From assembly GCA_024138025.1 (NCBI GenBank), contig JAMXBD010000368.1, positions 992,001-1,056,000 on the forward strand: DNA of 64,000 bases, given 5' to 3'. Shown here piece by piece: positions 35,694 through 47,949 of this stretch. Position numbers and translations under genes: made by a program. The notes below the pieces were generated by a model that worked only from the letters and a program-made list of their open reading frames with translations, was not told the origin of the DNA and made no database searches. The DNA is from Combretum micranthum (lineage: Eukaryota > Streptophyta > Magnoliopsida > Myrtales > Combretaceae). Each line of letters starts with the position of its first letter. The first letter of the stretch is position 1.

Positions 35694-36359
35694 GTATTAA
35701 TGGTATATTTTTTATATCTCGAGCCTCGAGACATGCTTTTCAAAGTCTGTATCCGAACAGATTCGAAATAGGTCAAAAAGTTACCAATATGATATTTTTA
35801 AGCAACCTTATATTACTACGAGCTATTCTATACACTTAAACTACATCTCGGCCTCTAGGGTTAAAGACACGAGATTACCGGACTTAAACTACTGTATTCC
35901 ACTTAAGGTTTTCGGGTGATTCTCTAGTTTAGATCTTTGCTAATTTGGAAACTGATATTTTATGTTTATACAACATATTTAATTTGTGAAATTTATTTTA
36001 AATTTTATTTTTGTAAGTTCTTAATATCTCTTAACGTTTTCGGAATTATTGAATTGGGTTTTATTTCCGAAGGTTAATCATTATTTACTTTTTAATAATT
36101 TGTTTTTGGGCTCTATATTACCCGATTTTATAAGTCAGAGTTACGTATAGAATTTGTCGTACGTAGTGGTTTTGAATTTGAAGACTATTGAGTTTTTATT
36201 TTATTTGTAAGGATTCTTATTTTTCTCAAGATTAAGAAATTTTTGGATTCGTTCATGATTTAGGACTAGTCGAAGTTCGGTTTTAATTTGGAATGATTTT
36301 TAGGGTTTATTTTTTAAGTTCACTTTGGAATTATTTACTGAAATTTTTCAAGGCTTCCA

Positions 36360-36480
36360 GAGATAAAGCAGAAATTATTGATGAAGCCATCATCTCGATC
36401 AACCCCACGAGAACATGGTACGATAATGAGCTCTATGTTCTCGCAGACCAGACGTAATAGGTATTTTACCTAAAGGACCC
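36360..36480 (+). pseudogene. CACTA TNPD-type transposase, continued
   Basis: The frame resumes after the solo LTR: KAEIIDEAIISINPTRTWYD, NELYVLADQT, two stops, then VFYLKDPSK. This is the end of the DUF4216-like region (SVN..R.WYDNEPYVLA..), continuing the text interrupted at 22598. Confidence 0.8.
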
Positions 36481-36846
36481 AAGCAAGCGATCTAGGAATT
36501 GAAAGATTGTATAGAAAATTAGACACTATCATATATTTGCTAGTGCTCTCTTCTAATCGGACTCTACCGAAGATGGTGATCGGTTGAGCCTTCTCAAACT
36601 GAGGAGCCAATGCAACAGATAGTGCAAAGGCCTTAGACGATTCCAATCGACCACATATTTGTTGATCTAGGAAACCTTGCATGCCCACCCGACCTAAGTA
36701 AAGGTTATAGTGGTGTAGGGGATCATGATTCAGATGAATAGACTATATGCCTGTATTTATTTGTTTTTCTTTATCACATTAGTTTGTTCATACTAAACTG
36801 AAAGTAATGAATCACTAACAATGGTATAATTTTATAACTTGCAGAA

Positions 36847-38300
36847 TGAATGACTCTGATTCCATCAATCAGCTTATAGAGGACTCGGAGGCACATCCCG
36901 AGTAATAAACTGGAGGGGTTTTCACTTTAAATGGTCAATCTTTTCTGTTCCATATCCATGTTAGACTAATGCACTAATTTTCTTATTTGATTATGTAGGA
37001 GGATCGTTTACTGCATTATTGACTGATCAGTTGGCTAAACAAAGCGAAGACCAGTCGAGCCAAGTTGCTCAGTAGCAGCTGGGGTGGCTTAATGAGCTGG
37101 GCATAGGGGAAGAAGTGGTATATGACCTTCTAAATGATCTGCTGGCTCAGTGGATCCCAATGATCTACAAGCTACAAGCAGTGGAGTAGCAGAAGGCCAC
37201 TGTTGCAGCAGAGCATGAGCAAACATCATGGTGCCCGAGAGGCGTAGAGGTATGTGTAAAGGGCATCAGGCAGAGGAGGAGTATAGGAGGATAGGCCGTA
37301 GGCCGACCATCACTATGCCGATTGGGTATATGGGTCTCATATGCTCATGCCCAGGGATGGTTAGGTTGGAGTTCTTACTCCATCACAGAGCGTCAACCAA
37401 GTTGTTTATTCCCAAAGCTCGAAGGAAGGCGTGGTCAGGTTTTCCAAAGGCCTATTAGCATGGCATCATCCGCTAAGTTATGGTAAGTTTATTTTCAGAT
37501 AGAAAATTATTTGTAAAGTCTATTTTTGCAACCTTTACCATTCACTAACACATTGAACCTGTTTTTTATGTGCAGAGCAAATTCGAATTACTAGAAAATT
37601 GGAGAAAAGTGCACAAATGGTGGTTGACGCTGAACTATTTAGCTAGTGAATCGTGCAATCAGCTCTGCTATAGGCTTAAGGTTTACATCATAAGTAAAGG
37701 TAGAGGTGAGGTAGCCGCTAATAAGCCACCACCGAGGTTCGAGCACAAAATGGATAAGTGGAGGGCGTTCATCCACTTCGTAGAGATAGATCCGGATTAT
37801 AAGGTATGATTCTACTTATGGTGAAGTATGTATTCAAAAGATCTACTACATTTGTTTAATTTTTTTTTAATTGTGTAGTTGCGACCCACGGTAGATATAG
37901 AAAATAGAAAAGAAGCAAGTATCGGTGCATACAGGTGGTACCAAGTCGATGCTTCAACATGCACTTACAAATGTAAGTATTATAAGTGCATGGTGTGGAG
38001 TTTATGTGCTAGGTTCCTTTGCTAATTTCAGTAATCATGTATTACAGGAGCTCACGCCAATACATATTATAGACATACACACTTGAGGAGAGAGAAAGGC
38101 AAATTGACAGATTGATGGGAGTCAGAGATGTCCATGCAGAATTATGTGAGTATATTCAATTTTCAAATTCAAAAGTAATACTCCTTATCCATTAGTTTGT
38201 ATCATTATATCCACGTTGTGCTCACTTTGTCTCAACCAGGCACTCATAGTAGAAAAAAGGCAGTAGGAGGATGATATTGCTGCTGCATCAGGTGAGTAAC
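36847..38300 (+). pseudogene. CACTA second gene, plant transposase (Ptta/En/Spm) family
   Basis: Several exons with GT/AG borders are visible: MNDSDSINQLIEDSEAHPE (36847), TALLTDQLAKQSEDQSSQVA (37010), then WRKVHKWWLTLNYLASESCN and FEHKMDKWRAFIHF (37576-37803, ending AAG|GTATG). Next are IENRKEASIGAYRWY (37880-37972), YYRHTHLRREKGKL-like text (38050) and ALIVEKRQ (38240). The order and the W..F, NR and H..H spacing fit the TNP1/Ptta C-terminal domain. Stops within exons (for example at 37072 and 37187) make it non-functional. The product normally binds subterminal repeats. Confidence 0.65.
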
Positions 38301-38339
38301 CTAAGCCAGATAAGGAGATTATGGAGGAGGTTTACTTCA

Positions 38340-41300
38340 TTTGATTGTGGAGATAAAGTAGATGAGAGTCTGAAATGAGTTGCTAAAGGAGCACTAATAG
38401 GTTTAGCACGCTGCTTATTGAACCTGCTAAGAACTTTTTCAATGTACCCTTTTTAACTAAGTACAATTTGCCTGCTTTTCTTTCTCTCATAATCTTCATT
38501 CCAAGGATCTTATTTGCCGGACCCAACTCTTTCATTTTAAGCTCTTTACTCAATTGAGCTTTAACTTTTCTAAGCTCTCCTCTATTCTTAGCTGCCATCC
38601 ATATATCATCAACATACAAGAGCAAATACACTAATGACCCATCACTACACTTCTTAAAATAAATATAACTATCAAAATTGCTTCTTTTGAAATAATGAGT
38701 AGTCATAAATGAGTCAAACCTCTTCTATCACTATCTAGGTGATTGCTTCAGGCTATAAAGAGACTTTTTTAGCAAGCAAACATAGTTCTCTTTACTTGAT
38801 ACTACAAAACCCTCTGGCTGTTATATATAGATGTCTTCGTCAAGTTCTCCATGTAAGAAAGCTCTCTTCACATCTAATTGCTGAGCTTGAAATCATGTAT
38901 CGCCACAATGCCAAACAAGGCTCGAATCAAACTATGCTTTATAACTGGAGGAAAAATAAATTTGTAAAGTCTACACTAGGAACTTAATTGTAACCTTTTG
39001 CAACTAGTCTTGCTTTATATCTAAGTTCTTCAACTTTTAGTGTTCCTTCTTTCTTCTTAAGCACCCATTTGCAATGAACAGTCTTCTTACACTTAAGAAG
39101 CTTCACTAAATTCCATGTATCATTTGTATGAAATGATTCCATCTTCTTCTGCATAACAATTATCCACTTACTAAGATCATCACAACAAACTACCTCTGAG
39201 TAAATAAAGGGCTCCATATTGGAATCAATGTTTTCTGCTACATTTAAAGTATAAGCAACAAGATTAGCCTCATCATATCTTTATGGAGGCTTAACTTCTC
39301 TTCTAGGTCTACCTCAAGCAATGGAATATTGCTGTTGTGGTGGTGGTGTAGAACAGTACCACTTTGCAATTCTAGTCTAGTTTAAGAAGTAGGTAGGCTT
39401 TGGTGTAGAACCTGAATCAATCTCAACCTCCACCTGTACACTTGATTTCTATCGAACTTTATCAAATGCAGTACTAGAAGATAAGTCATATAATATGGTA
39501 ATTTCATAAAAAATAACGCCTCTAGTAATTATGATTTTCTTCGATTCTAGACACCATAACTTGTATCCCTTAACACCAGACTTATAACCAAGAAATATAC
39601 ACTTCACAGATTTAGGCTCAAGTTTTCCATTATCAACATGAGCATATGCAGGACATCCAAAAACTTTTTAGTTTGAATAATAAGATGGATTACTATACCT
39701 TATCTCATGTGGATTCTTTTTCTCAATATTAGTTGAAGGAGATTGATTAATCAGAAAGCATGTTGTGCAAGCTGCTTCAACCCAAAATGAATTTGGCAAA
39801 TGAGCATTTGAAAGCATACATTAAACTTTCTCCATTGTTGTTTTATTCATTTGTTTTGCCACACATTTTGTTGTGGAGTACTGAGAACTGTCAAATGCCT
39901 CACAATACCTTTTGAATCGCATAAATAATTAAATTCATTAGAATAAAACTCCAAACCATTGCCAGTACGAAGAGGTTTTACTTGCTTCTTTGTCTGTTTC
40001 TTAATCATGATCCTCCACTCCTTAAATGTGGGTAGTACATCAGTGTTCTGTTTCAAGAAGAACACCCAAAGTGTTTTGGAGAAGTCATCAATGATCGTCA
40101 ACATATAATTAACATCTCCTCTAGAAGGCACTTTAGTGCGTTCGCAAAGATCATAATGTATGTAATCGAGCATGCCCTTTGTGTTATGAGTACCTGTGGT
40201 GAATTTAACTCTCTTTTGCTTCCTAGAAATGCAGTGTTCACAAAATTTCAGTTTCTTGATGCCTTACCCAGCAAGAAGTTCTCTTCTACTTAGTTTAGCC
40301 ATACTGGCTTCACTCATATGCCCTAGGTGCATGTGCCAGAGTCTAGTACTGTCATCATCTGACAAGGAAGAAGAAGCAACAGTTACATCATATGTAACTG
40401 CAAAACCTTGCAAAACATACAAATTAGCATTCTTTTTCTACCCCTTCATCACCACAAGGAAACCTTTACTGATCTTCAGAGCTTCACCTTCACTAGTATA
40501 CTTGTACCCTTTAGAATAAAGAGTAAAAAAAAATTAAATTTCTTTTCAAAATAGGCACATGTCTCACATTACGAAGTATCCTAGTAATACCATCAAACAT
40601 TTTAATTTTAATTGTTCCAACATCTGCAACCTTGCAAAAAGCATTATTTCCCATCAAAATGACACCTTTAGAAACTGTTCCATATATTGAAAACCAGTCC
40701 CGATTGGGACACATATGAAAAGTACAACCAGAATCGAGAATTCACTCCTCACTTGTTTAAGGATCATCATTAGAAGCAATAAGAAGTTCTCCATCAACTT
40801 CACTGGATTTTTCTAGTTATTACATTTTGATTTGCGGTAGCTCTCCTGTTCTTATTATGCAATTTATAACACTCTAACTTGATGTGCCATTTCTTCTTGC
40901 AATACCTGTAAATTTTATCTTTATTTACAGACTTCGATCTACCTCCTAAATTTATACTACAATTTCGTTCTTGACTCTTATCATGAATAATTAGCTCTCA
41001 GCCTAAGGCTCAAATCTAATTACAAGATGCTTCATCTTCTCAAAAGAGCCTAAAGCTTCATGAATCTCATCAATAGTAAGAGAATCACAACTATACAAAA
41101 TAGTGTCTCTAAAGGTCGAATAAGAGGGAGGTAAAGAGCACAATAGAATCAAACCTAAATCTTCTTCATTATACTTAACCTCCAAAGTTTGTAAATCAGA
41201 AACAATTTTTTTCAAAAGTTGTTAAATGATCTTCTAGAAACCCAACTTCATTCAAATGGTAAGAATATAGTTGCTACTTCAAATGTCGCTTGCTAGTCAA

Positions 41301-41600
41301 GCTTTTCGTCATACACAACTACTTTAATTTCAATCATAACGCATCAACTATCTTCTCCTTCAACACATTTTGCAATATTTGATTTGACAAATATAGATGA
41401 ATTTGAGAAAGGGCTTTTCAATCCTTACATTGTTTCTCTTCCGGTAACCATGACAAAGGCATCTTATCAAACCCTAATAGTGCATCATCTAAATCCATCT
41501 ACGCAAGAATTGCTTGCATCTTTACCTGCCATAACGAAAATCTAGTGTTGCGATCCAACAGCGGAATATCGTATTTTACAGTTGCCATTATAATGAGACA
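38340..41600 (-). pseudogene. Copia gag-pol pseudogene (TNT1-like)
   Basis: gag begins MATVKYDIPLLDRNTRFSLW (about 41600) and includes DLGLILLCSLPPSYSTFRDT. The knuckle region reads YRYCKKKWHIKLECYK, with the first Cys changed. The protease region has FHMCPNRDWFSIYG and ILMGNNAFCKV. The integrase (39847-40173) has MLDYIHYDLC and IDDFSKTLWVFFLK. The RT has DTWNLV, CKWVLKKKEG and LLLYVDDIWMAAKNRGE. Stops and frameshifts split all domains. The integrase motif normally TDNG reads TGNGLEF, so a catalytic aspartate is lost. Confidence 0.8.
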
Positions 41601-41610
41601 ACAAAACCTT

Positions 41611-41624
41611 TTGCTCTGATACAA
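41611..41624 (-). other. Copia primer binding site
   Basis: The plus strand TTGCTCTGATACAA is the complement of TTGTATCAGAGCAA, the tRNA-Met-type site of copia elements (TGGTATCAGAGC), three bases inside the LTR at 41628. Confidence 0.75.
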
Positions 41625-41627
41625 GTT

Positions 41628-41973
41628 TGTTATAAATGGATATGGAAATAATGGCAAAGAAATATAAAGCACACACACATTTATGTGGAAAACTCTTAAT
41701 AGGAAAAACCATGGGTAGAGAAGAGAGAATTCACTATATATTAAAGAAGTATAAGGTCGTGAGTACAAAATGATCTGATAATGTTGTAACCTTGACAACA
41801 CACACACACACGTGTGTGTGTGTGTGTATTAAAAGATGGCTGGTTCAAAGGCTGCTAGCCTAAAAGCCAAGGTTAACGATCTAAATTAAAGGTCAATAGT
41901 GTACAAGTAAAGGCAAGTAGCTTGACTCTAAAACAATCAGCTTTGACTCTTATTTGCATCACAAACTCTAACA
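41628..41973 (-). repeat. 5' LTR of the TNT1-like copia (346 bp)
   Basis: On the plus strand it reads TGTTATAAATGG...CAAACTCTAACA, with short inverted ends TGTTA/TAACA. It contains a palindromic (AC)n(GT)n tract (about 41798-41828). Confidence 0.75.
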
Positions 41974-42426
41974 TTCACGTCTATTCAAACTGTGAAAATA
42001 GTCTGACCCATCCATTTTGAACTACCACCATTTGCTTCTTTGGTCTTAATATAACTCAGGAAATCAACACCACTATAATCTAAGAGTGGAACATAATCTA
42101 GATGAGCCACTTTTACCTCTAAATAGCATGTAAATTTGTGGATTAACTGTCAATTATTGTACAACTTACACATAATGGATATTGAGTCTTGTCCCACACA
42201 ACTAAACTAATGAAACACGCACAGATATATAAGTAAACGGAAATAATTTAAGGTACACTATTATATGTTAGGTGAAGGAAAGGGATGTAGATGTGGTGCA
42301 TTTTGGCCTAGGCCGATCATGTTACGGTTGAACCACTTGAATCAAGTTCCATAAATAAAATGGAACCCTCTTAGTTGTTTCATATTAATAATTTTTTGTG
42401 ACTCTTATACAACTTGAATTAGGAAT
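41974..42426. other. Unassigned sequence between two copia elements
   Basis: On the minus strand a short open stretch reads YSGVDFLSYIKTKEANGGSS, which I do not recognise. No termini were seen. Confidence 0.35.
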
Positions 42427-45020
42427 TGTTAGCATGATTTGTGGTTAGTTATAGGAGATATAGTCGTAATTATAAGAGATTTAGTCTATCACTTGATTTG
42501 CTAATTTATTGTAATTAAAAGAGTCCTTGTAATTAGATCAATTTTGTTGATTTATTTCCGAAGTTAGAATATACACACTTGTATATAAACCCTTTCTTTG
42601 TAAAGAGATGTATATATGTGAAAACATAATTTCATATTCAACTTGTTTGTCATGATATCATAGTAGGTATAATTAATCTATTTGATTTTAAAATTCATAA
42701 ACTATAAATCTATCCTTTTCCTTTAATCCTAGAAATCTACAAATTACTATCACTACCCCAAAATACAAGTGCTTCCGTTGCTATCTAAACTTGAAAATGG
42801 TTGATGAGTCATTTGATAACTTCAAAATAGTTCCTAAAAAACTGAGTAGCCGTACTAATTATGATTCTTGGGCTTGTATATCTCACATGACCATAGCTAG
42901 TAAGAAAAAACTTAGCTATATTACTGGTACCAAGAAGGATCCTAAGAAAATAGACTATGATTCTTTGAGAAGAAGAAAATTATACTATTCAAACGTGGCT
43001 TTTGAATTCAATGGAGAAACATTGAGAGTGCTATTTGATCATCTTCCTACTACAATAGCCATCTAGTGTGCTGTGGAAAAAATATATATAGTGATTAGTA
43101 ATTCCTTCAAAATGTATGAGTCAACATGTAGATATGTTAATGTCAAACAAGAAGGTCGTTCTCTTGAAGCCTACTATGAAGAACTATAGAGAATTAGGCA
43201 AGAACTTGAAGCTATCAATCCTCCTTAGACGGAGAATGAAATTGATCTCTACACTCATTTAGCAACTGTCACAAATTTTTGTGTTTACATTTTCTTAGCG
43301 AGATTAAATACTCATCTTGATGCTTCCCGAGCCCAGCTGCTTTGATTAGATCCTCTTCCTGATGTTCTAGAAACTTATGCCATGATTTGTGAGGAGGAAA
43401 ATCGAATGGAAACCATAGGAAATGAGGAAAAGACTAATAGCAGTGCCTTGGCAACACATAAAGGATCAAAACACTCCTGAAAAACTAATGCTTCTAGATC
43501 AACTAAAGATGAACGCAAATGCACTCATTGTGGCAAGAATCATAATGTAGATAAGTGTTGGAAGCTCCATGGTCGACTTGATTGGGTTGATGAACTTATT
43601 GCAAAAAAAAAAATGAAAGTCCAGCATCACTGGCTACCATACCTACCATTGAGCAGAAAGATGAAGCCCATTCAGGCAAGTTTAGTTATGCATTTATGCA
43701 CTTCTACTTTTGCTTGTGATAATGTATGGATAATTGACACTGGAGCTATAGATCGTATGACTAATGATACTAGAAAATTCAAAACCTTCACCGTAAACAA
43801 CTCCAAACACTTTGTTAGGACTACTAATGTTCAAATAATTCTTGTTAGTGGTATTGGTATTATTCAGTAAACACCTAACATCACACTGCTTGACATTCTT
43901 TTGGTCCCCACTTTGCAAATTGATTTATTATTTGTGTCTAAACTTACTATAGCATGTTCTTGTCATTTTTTTTCCACACACTTGTATTATTCAGATCTTC
44001 ATATTCAGGAGAAGATTGGATGTGGTTTTAAGAGGGTGGATATGTGGTACTTTCATCATGACTTAAAGTTAAATGTTGCAACAAATCACATAAGTAAAGT
44101 GGCATTGGGAAATGAGAAGCAGATTCACTTATGGCATCAACACTTAAGACATCCATCGTTTGGTTATTTAAAGCATATTTTGCCAACTTTGTTTAAGTCT
44201 TGTAAGATTGAGTTAAAATGTTGTACTCGTGAGACTTGCGTCTTAGCTAAAAGCCACCGTAGTGTGTTTCCAAAAAGTGATAATAAATCCTTGATGCCAT
44301 TTACTTTAATTCACTCAGATTTACAGAGTCCGTTTTAACATTGTACTTCATGTGGTATGAGATGGTTTATTACATTTATTAATGAATAGATTTATTTGCT
44401 CAAGCATAAGAGCGATGTGAGCTATATTATTAAACAGTTTTGTATTATGGTCCATAATCAACTACAATAATCAAAGTAATGCGTTCAGATAACGGAGGTG
44501 AATACATCAATAATGATCTTGCTAATTTCTTTCAATCACAAGGGTTAATTCATCAAACTTCATGTGCTAACACACCACAGCAAAATGATGTCGCTAAACG
44601 ACGTAATCACTAACTTCTAGAGGTTACTTGAGCTTTCTTATTGGAACAAAATGTTCCTAAATATATGTGGGGCGATGTCTTGTTAGCTGCTATGTATGTC
44701 ATTAATCGTATACCTTCAAATGCCCTAGTATTTAAAACTCCACTTCAGGTTCTCACTAAAAAGATAAAAAATATATCGCTGATTTCTAATCTTCCTCCCA
44801 AAGTGTTCATTTATGTTGTATATATCCATCTATGTTCTCACCAACGAGATAAGGTTTCACCACAAGCTATTAAATTTGTGTTTGTAGGATATGCTTCTAA
44901 CCGAAAGGGATATAGATGCTATCACCCACCTACTCAAAAGATGTACACCACTATGGATATTACTTTCAATGAGTGTAAAGACCCGACTTACCTTGTATCA
45001 GAAATTCAAGTAAGTCAAAT
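42427..45020 (+). mobile_element. Truncated Ty1-copia element, plus strand
   Basis: A 226 bp 5' LTR (42427-42652, TGTTAGCATG...TTTGTCA, TATA box TATATAAACCC near 42573) is followed by a degenerate primer site TGATATCATAG (42653), gag, zinc knuckle, protease and integrase. Coding similarity ends at about 45010, just after the integrase C-terminal region. RT, RNase H and the 3' LTR are missing. Confidence 0.8.
42797..45010 (+). pseudogene. Copia gag-protease-integrase pseudogene
   Basis: gag: SSRTNYDSWACISHMTIASK, then KLSYITGTKKDP. Knuckle: CTHCGKNHNVDKCW at 43520-43561 (C-x2-C-x3-H-x4-C, one residue shorter than usual). Protease: WIIDTGAIDRMTND, with the catalytic DTG at about 43737. Pre-integrase: HLWHQHLRHPSFGYLKHI. 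Integrase core: RSDNGGEYIN (about 44485), then TPQQNDVAKRRNH. C-terminal part: MWGDVLLAAMYVINRIPSNA and FVFVGYASNRKGYRCYHP. Stops interrupt gag and the integrase core, so it is inactive. Confidence 0.8.
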
Positions 45021-46926
45021 CCCCCGGTCATGTATAATACCTTAAGTATTATATGGACAAGCAAACAAATAAAAGAATTTATTTGTTTTGAACATTTGCT
45101 AGCTAATTTTAATTCCTAAAATCATATAATTATATTATGAAAATAACCATATTTAATCAATGATAAAACTAAACTTTGGATTTTAAAAACATTCACACTA
45201 GAGAATACCTATCAAAGATAATAACAAAGCTTTTAAAACTTGTAATAAAACATATGGACTTCTTAACTAAGCTTTTTACAAAAAATATAGATTTCAAAAG
45301 ATAAATCTAGTTTTAAAACGAAATAAAATAAAATACAATAATCCAACAGTCCTATCTCACTCCATTTCTTTTCTCAAACCTCAAGGATCACTCATAACCG
45401 AATCAACATCAACATCACCCAAAACATCCTCCTCATCAACAACATCATCATCATCATCAAAATCAATACTATCATCGTCATCTTCAATCATCAAAGCAAC
45501 ACCTGGAAAAACAATAACAATAATAATGAGCTAAAACCTAGTACATATTAATATAAGCACACATAAAGTGACACACGAGCTTAACTAAATATAATATAGC
45601 AACAATAGGTTATTATCTTTAAATTAAAGTAAACAAATCAACAGTGGAGCACTCATACTTCGAAACAATCTTAGGAATTTGGGGGTACTAAGTAATAGTA
45701 GATGCTTACGGGGTTGATATAGGCAACACGAGTACCTATATCTGCTATATAACTTTATAAGAAAATAGCCTCATCTACGTGTAACAGCTGTTACATGCAC
45801 TATACCCATCACAATCCATAATATAATAGGCTCAACCGTGCCCATAAATGTGAGCCTTACTATATTGCTTCTTGCTTATCAAGATAGACATTACACCGAT
45901 GCTATTTGCATCATCAACTACTCACTAAACCACTTATAAATGTCATTGCATCATGATGGGAGTAGCTTAAGTGCCTAAACTACTGTACTAGGCTTTAGAC
46001 AAGGTTGTTGCTCCCCATATTAGACTCAACGGCACATACACAAACAACACTCACTTACTAAGTCGAGTTTAAGTTTTAATTCATTTAGGTTGCCTATCTT
46101 ATCATACAACACGCAAGTTACGTCATGGCCCGTCAAGTCATAAATAATAGAATCTTCACCTGTACCTGTAGGAAAAGAAGGATTGAGCGAAAAACACCCA
46201 ATATGCCAAACCGAAAACACATACACGTGAAAATAAAATTCACAATATCACATACAGTTTATATTATAATGCAATAAGCACAAATTAATTATCTTTTTCA
46301 TTAGCCTACAACCAACACAGTTTAGGACTATTGATCACTAATCCTAAACCTGGAGTAACTCATGACCCCGATGAAAACTATAATATAAATAATAAATACG
46401 TATATAACTGTGTTCCATAATTAAGCTGGTAACAACTCCTAATCTACCAGAATCATCGCTAGGTACGGCTCCACTTGGGACAATGCGGCACAAGGATCAT
46501 CAGGTTGCCAATGTTAGTATCACCCTCCACCATGGTTTCACTCTACCATGAGTTCTATACCAACCGCAGTGATGCACAACCAACACTCGATTCAATTAAA
46601 GTCTAATATAAATTAGTCAGATTTAACAACTAATCCTACAAGCACAAACATACAAGTATGGTAAGGTCGTACCTGAATTTGCTTTCAATCCAAATCTCTC
46701 GAATAGTTACTATTAATAGAGTAGAAACCCTAATCTCACAATACTCCTGTTTAACAATATATATATTGCAATCAATTTTAATTGTGACAACAACTTTCAA
46801 ACCTTAATCCTAATTCCATGAATCTAATCGAAGATCAACACATCTGTTATCTCGTTTGCACTTCACATAAACCCTTTTCACAAATTCTCTAAGGTTCTTA
46901 ACGAATCTCCACAAATTCCCTTCACA

Positions 46927-46970
<44 letters not shown>

Positions 46971-47743
46971 ATGAGCAATTCAACTATGAAAGTTCATAAC
47001 TTTAAATCCATGGATGAAGAACGTATTCATACTTACTTATATCTCGCAGATCTTGTTCGCAATGGAAACCTTAATTCGTTCGATCAATTCTCCTGTCATC
47101 GATAATATACTATTGCGATAACCATTTTCTTATAGTCTATCAATCCTAAATATCATAGGACTAGGATACAAATTTTACCTTTACTTTGATTCGGAACCGA
47201 AATCCTCTAAACCTGATTTAGGGTTTAGCTCTTAGATCTCCTTCAAATGTATATAAAACTAGGAATAAACTAATATAACTAAAGAAAAGAATTGAAAAAG
47301 ACCAAGATTAAACCCACGTACCTTGAGTTTGCCTGAGGAAGAATTCTGACAAATTCGTAAGGTCTAGGATCTATTTATAGAGGGGGTTGGCTTTCGAAAA
47401 ACGCAACCTTAACTTAGGAAAAACGCCACTATAGGCTGGTCAGTATGCCGGTGGTCTACATGATACGTTGGCGGCCATCTTGCCAGCGTAAGTTCAATTT
47501 CCCTTGCAAAATTTTGAAACTTCAACACTGAAGCTTAGACCGTCGTCCAATATATTTAGGCCGGCAGCTTAGGATTCAAAACTGGCAGCTTAAATGTCGG
47601 CCTAAGTTAAATTCGTCCAATCATTCGCCTATGACTTCCTTGTGACCAAATTCATCTGTTCTAAGACAATAATAGCCTTTTTATATATCACTATATTACA
47701 ATTCTACCCTTCATTATGAATTATTTAGTTGTGCTTTACAAAC
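45021..47743 (-). mobile_element. Probable large gypsy LTR
   Basis: Non-coding 2.7 kb between the truncated copia and a minus-strand gypsy fragment. On the minus strand CTATAAATAG (47371-47380) is a good LTR-type TATA box. It contains (CA)n at 46926-46962 and GAT/CAT-rich stretches. Being 3' of a minus-strand gypsy pol suggests it is that element's 3' LTR. A matching copy on the right side is not evident, so the call and ends are tentative. Confidence 0.4.
46926..46962 (+). repeat. (CA)n microsatellite
   Basis: About 18 uninterrupted CA dinucleotides. Confidence 0.95.
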
Positions 47744-47775
47744 AGCGCTCCAGAGCCGCCAGCTTTCGAGCTAGC

Positions 47776-47893
47776 TTTTGTTTATTTGAATTAATTATTA
47801 TTATTTCGTTTTAGATCTTTGTGTATTCACCAGATTTTGTTTATTCGACTTAATTATTATTATTTCATTTTAGGGCTATGTATATTCATATAT
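47776..47893 (+). repeat. 59 bp tandem duplication with a third copy at 50376
   Basis: Units start at 47776 and 47835 with TTTTGTTTATT and share TTAATTATTATTATTTCRTT and TTTGTGTATTCACCA. A third copy lies at 50376-50434. The sequence just before the outer two copies is also similar (CAGCGCTCCAGAGCCGCC versus TAGCGTTCTAAAGCCACC). They flank the gypsy gag/pol fragment. Confidence 0.85.
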
Positions 47894-47949
47894 ATAGTCT
47901 TGAAAACCTATCTTTGATCTACCTAGGAAAAGACAATTGCTCCTAGCCT

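Larger units (their letters stand above)
22599..36359 (+). mobile_element. Solo gypsy LTR (about 5.6 kb) inserted in CACTA, itself interrupted
   Basis: The left end is TGTCATGCCCCGAAGG, a common start of large plant gypsy LTRs, and the right end is ..AAGGCTTCCA. It is flanked by GGGAT (22594-22598) and GAGAT (36360-36364), a 5 bp duplication with one mismatch. Removing 22599-36364 leaves the CACTA frame reading TDRD then KAEIIDEAIISINPTRTWYD without a shift. No gag or pol is present, and an LTR-type TATA box lies at 26871, so this is a solo LTR. The Athila-related element at 27493-35693 sits inside it. Confidence 0.75.
18016..38340 (+). mobile_element. CACTA (En/Spm) DNA transposon with nested insertions
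   Basis: The left end is CACTAGTAAAAAAATTGAC. It is followed by subterminal repeats, a TC-rich leader, a TNPD-type transposase pseudogene (19535-22598 and 36360-36480) and a second, plant-transposase-like gene (36847-38300). About 13.8 kb inside it (22599-36359) is inserted retroelement sequence, so the CACTA part is about 6.5 kb. The right terminal repeat (expected ...TTTTACTAGTG) was not found. The element is cut off near 38340 by a truncated copia. It inserted into the CRK pseudogene. Confidence 0.85.
38340..41973 (-). mobile_element. Truncated Ty1-copia element (TNT1/Tork-like)
   Basis: Reading right to left: an LTR (41628-41973), primer site, gag, zinc knuckle, protease, integrase and part of the reverse transcriptase. 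The coding similarity stops at about 38340, in the RT (ATHFRLSSTLSPQSNE), next to the CACTA second gene. RNase H and the second LTR are missing, so the 3' part was deleted together with the adjoining CACTA end. Confidence 0.82.
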
